The notes under the pieces: model-generated
Databases searched by the model: none
Told to the model about the DNA's origin: nothing
What the model saw: the letters and a program-made list of their open reading frames with translations, nothing else
Assembly (NCBI GenBank): GCA_030600745.1
Contig: JAUVLL010000132.1
Span: forward strand, 1 to 8,301
Length of the DNA: 8,301 bases
DNA from: Spirochaetaceae bacterium
Lineage (GTDB): Bacteria; Spirochaetota; Spirochaetia; B11-G9
Reading direction: 5' to 3'
Program-made: the position numbers and the translations under genes
Shown here: positions 6,346 to 8,301 of the stretch, piece by piece
How positions within the stretch are numbered: the stretch's first letter is position 1
Layout: the number at the start of each line of letters is the position of its first letter

Positions 6346-7854
6346 ATGCTCACATCGAATATCGATGCTAAGAGACTCGCAACTCTTATTGAGATTAATA
6401 CGTTAATTAATTTTGATTATCAGGATGCTCATTCTCTTTTAGAAATAATACTCGAATCAGCTACACGACTTACGTATGGAGAAGCATCGTCGCTTCTCCT
6501 TGTAAATTCTGAAAACAACAGACTCTATTTTGAAATCTCCATAGGCTCAAAAGGAAAGGAACTTAAAAAGTTTTCTCTAAATATGGGCGAAGGTATAGCC
6601 GGGTGGGTTGCAAAAAACAGTACTTCACTTATTGTAAATGATGTTGATACTGATTCCCGCTTTTTTTCTGAAATTGGTGATAAAATTGGCTTTAATACAA
6701 AATCTATACTTGCTGTTCCCATGCTCATAAAAGATGAATGTGTAGGAGTTATTGAGATTATTAATCGTAACGATGGAGGCTATTTTTCAAATGAAGATCT
6801 TCAATGGTTGGAAATGTTTGCATCCCAGTCAGCTCTTGCAATTAGGAATGCTAAAGAATATCAACGTGTAAAAAATGAAGTAAATATACTCCAAAAACGT
6901 ATTAGCAAAGATGCAAATAGTTTTCACACGTTAATAGGTTCAAGTAAGACAATAACTGACAAACTAAAAATAGTTAAAAAAATTGCTGCTACTGACTCTT
7001 CAGTTCTTATAACTGGTGAAAGCGGAGTTGGTAAAGAATTGTTTGCAGAACAAATACATCTGCAAAGCAATAGATGCAATCAGCCTTTTATCAGAGTAAA
7101 TTGTGCTGCTTTACCGGATAATCTTATTGAAAATGAACTATTCGGCCATGTCAAGGGAGCCTTTACAGATGCTTTTAGTGATAAACGCGGCAGATTCGAA
7201 CTTGCAGACAGGGGAACTATTTTTCTTGATGAAATAGGAGAGATACCGTTAAACCTTCAGTCCAAATTACTTAGAGTAATCCAGCATAAGGTTTTTGAAA
7301 AAGTAGGATCCAGTAATTCTGTACATATTGATGTTAGGATTCTTGCTGCAACCAATATAGATATTGGAAGGGCTTTGGAGAATGGTACATTCCGCAAGGA
7401 CTTGTATTTTCGTCTAAATGTATTACCATTGAATATCCCGCCTCTGAGAGAACATACAGAAGATATTATAGTTCTTGCTGAATTCTTTCTAAATAAGGTA
7501 AATCTATTAACTAATAAGAAAAAATTAAATTTCACCCTTGAAGCTATGGAAGAAATGCTCTCTTATTCATGGCCTGGTAATGTACGTGAGCTGGAAAATG
7601 TAATTGAAAGATCAGTCTTAATTTCTGCAACTGAAAAAATCGGAGTAGATGACTTGATGCTTAATACAAATTCAGCAATAAAAAATCCTTATGCAGAAAA
7701 ATCATTAAAAGAAGCTATCACACAATTTAAAAAATATTTTATAACAAGTATATTGGATAGAAATAACTGGAATCAAACCAATGCATCAAAAGCACTTGGT
7801 ATACAGAGAACATATCTGTCAAAACTTATAAAAGAACATAATTTAAGAAGATAA
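6346..7854 (+). CDS. GAF-type sigma-54-dependent transcriptional activator with variant GAFTDA loop
   Basis: This is a bacterial enhancer-binding protein of 502 residues. It binds upstream DNA and uses ATP to remodel the sigma-54 RNA polymerase closed complex. An N-terminal GAF sensor (about 14-170) replaces the receiver domain of NtrC-type proteins, so control is by a small ligand or protein, not phosphotransfer. The AAA+ domain (about 194-425) has Walker A GESGVGKE (224-231), Walker B TIFLDE (291-296), sensor AATN (334-337) and arginines of FRKDLYFRLN (349-358). WPGNVRELEN (409-418) closes it. A Fis-type helix-turn-helix (about 473-498, NASKALGIQRTYLSKLIK) ends the protein. The sigma-54 contact loop reads GAFTDA (271-276), with Asp 275 (GAT 7168-7170) where most members have Gly. 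The start lies 3 nt after the rpsA stop without a Shine-Dalgarno, suggesting coupling. Domain order resembles NorR, NifA and FhlA; its targets and ligand are unknown. Confidence 0.93.
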   Translation: MLTSNIDAKRLATLIEINTLINFDYQDAHSLLEIILESATRLTYGEASSLLLVNSENNRLYFEISIGSKGKELKKFSLNMGEGIAGWVAKNSTSLIVNDVDTDSRFFSEIGDKIGFNTKSILAVPMLIKDECVGVIEIINRNDGGYFSNEDLQWLEMFASQSALAIRNAKEYQRVKNEVNILQKRISKDANSFHTLIGSSKTITDKLKIVKKIAATDSSVLITGESGVGKELFAEQIHLQSNRCNQPFIRVNCAALPDNLIENELFGHVKGAFTDAFSDKRGRFELADRGTIFLDEIGEIPLNLQSKLLRVIQHKVFEKVGSSNSVHIDVRILAATNIDIGRALENGTFRKDLYFRLNVLPLNIPPLREHTEDIIVLAEFFLNKVNLLTNKKKLNFTLEAMEEMLSYSWPGNVRELENVIERSVLISATEKIGVDDLMLNTNSAIKNPYAEKSLKEAITQFKKYFITSILDRNNWNQTNASKALGIQRTYLSKLIKEHNLRR

Positions 7855-7866
7855 TTAGGAGTTACA

Positions 7867-8301
7867 ATGTCACAAAGTCATGATAAATCAGAAAAAATTA
7901 CATTAAAAGGAAAGTTATCCCTTTTAATCCAGAAATACAGCTATATTTTTCTGGGTTCCATTGTTGCATTAGTTTTTATTGTTATCGGATTACTAATTTA
8001 CAATTCACAGCAAGTCAAAAACTTAGAAAAATATACCCAGGAAATTGAATCTATTCAAACGGACTTTGAAAATCTGTCCAGTTTTACTGACGATGAAAAA
8101 ATAGATGCTGCCCAGGCAGAAATAAAAACAAAACTTGATAACCTTATAGATGACGGTAAGAAAAATTATGTTCTTCAGAGAGCACTTTTTATTAGAGCTA
8201 CTATGTTTTTTCAGAGTAAGGACTGGGATAAATCAATAGAAGATTTTAAACTACTTGCAGATGATTTTTCTAATAGCTATTTAGCACCGATCTCACTTAT
8301 T
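7867..8301 (+). CDS. Membrane-anchored protein with TPR-like region (partial)
   Basis: The first 145 residues are in the window and the frame is open to the edge. ATG 7867 follows AGGAG (7857-7861) by five bases, a very good start. A short charged cytoplasmic head (1-23) precedes one clear membrane helix (about 26-45, IFLGSIVALVFIVIGLLIY). A charged stretch with coiled-coil character follows (about 48-95), then a region with TPR-like spacing (about 99-134: ALFIRATMFFQSKDWDKSIEDF). By head charge and lack of a cleavage site it should be a signal-anchored protein with most of its mass outside the cytoplasm. This layout resembles the YfgM/TPR_21 family, which works with the Sec translocon or envelope assembly. 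That assignment is tentative because the repeats continue beyond the window. It starts 12 nt after the sigma-54 activator, so the two are probably co-transcribed. Confidence 0.8.
   Translation, partial: MSQSHDKSEKITLKGKLSLLIQKYSYIFLGSIVALVFIVIGLLIYNSQQVKNLEKYTQEIESIQTDFENLSSFTDDEKIDAAQAEIKTKLDNLIDDGKKNYVLQRALFIRATMFFQSKDWDKSIEDFKLLADDFSNSYLAPISLI

Noticed and set aside
1..8301. CRISPR array, tRNA/rRNA gene, insertion sequence, phage or defence genes
   Set aside because: No regularly spaced direct repeats, no tRNA-like clover leaf, no transposase or integrase motif, and no toxin or restriction gene was seen on either strand; the window is almost fully used by conserved housekeeping genes.

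Overview
The window is a housekeeping stretch of an A+T-rich bacterial chromosome. All genes lie on the + strand and are tightly packed. The order recA - scpA - scpB - pseudouridine synthase - cmk - rpsA is one I associate with spirochaetes: from memory, Borrelia has recA, a small gene, a pseudouridine synthase, cmk and rpsA in this order. A member of Spirochaetota is therefore my best guess. It rests on synteny and protein style, not on a database search.

Layout. Positions 1-215 hold the 3' end of an unrecognised gene. A 52-bp gap follows, with a degenerate 7-bp tandem repeat and a run of nine G directly before the GTG start of dtd (D-aminoacyl-tRNA deacylase, 268-717). The gap 718-811 holds a weak A/T-only hairpin that could act as a terminator, a possible promoter and a small inverted repeat before recA (812-1921). 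Seven more genes then follow with gaps of at most 29 nt or short overlaps: scpA (1947-2705), scpB (2702-3241), an RsuA/RluB-type pseudouridine synthase (3234-3962), cmk (3965-4600), rpsA for ribosomal protein S1 with six S1 repeats (4630-6342), a GAF/AAA+/Fis-type sigma-54 activator (6346-7854), and the start of a membrane-anchored protein with a TPR-like region (7867 to the window end).

How the genes work together. RecA and ScpAB serve DNA repair and chromosome organisation. Dtd, the pseudouridine synthase and S1 serve translation, and Cmk supplies CDP/dCDP. The spacing suggests one transcript from recA onward, or at least from scpA. The sigma-54 activator is the one regulatory gene. It sits 3 nt after rpsA and is probably translationally coupled to it.

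I found no mobile element, CRISPR array, RNA gene, phage gene or defence system, and nothing that amounts to a new multi-gene system. The most interesting detail is in the sigma-54 activator: its sigma-54 contact loop reads GAFTDA instead of GAFTGA. That is the same position at which engineered changes in the related GAF-type activator NorR are known to relieve repression by the sensor domain. The repeat and G-run leader of dtd is the second point worth checking.
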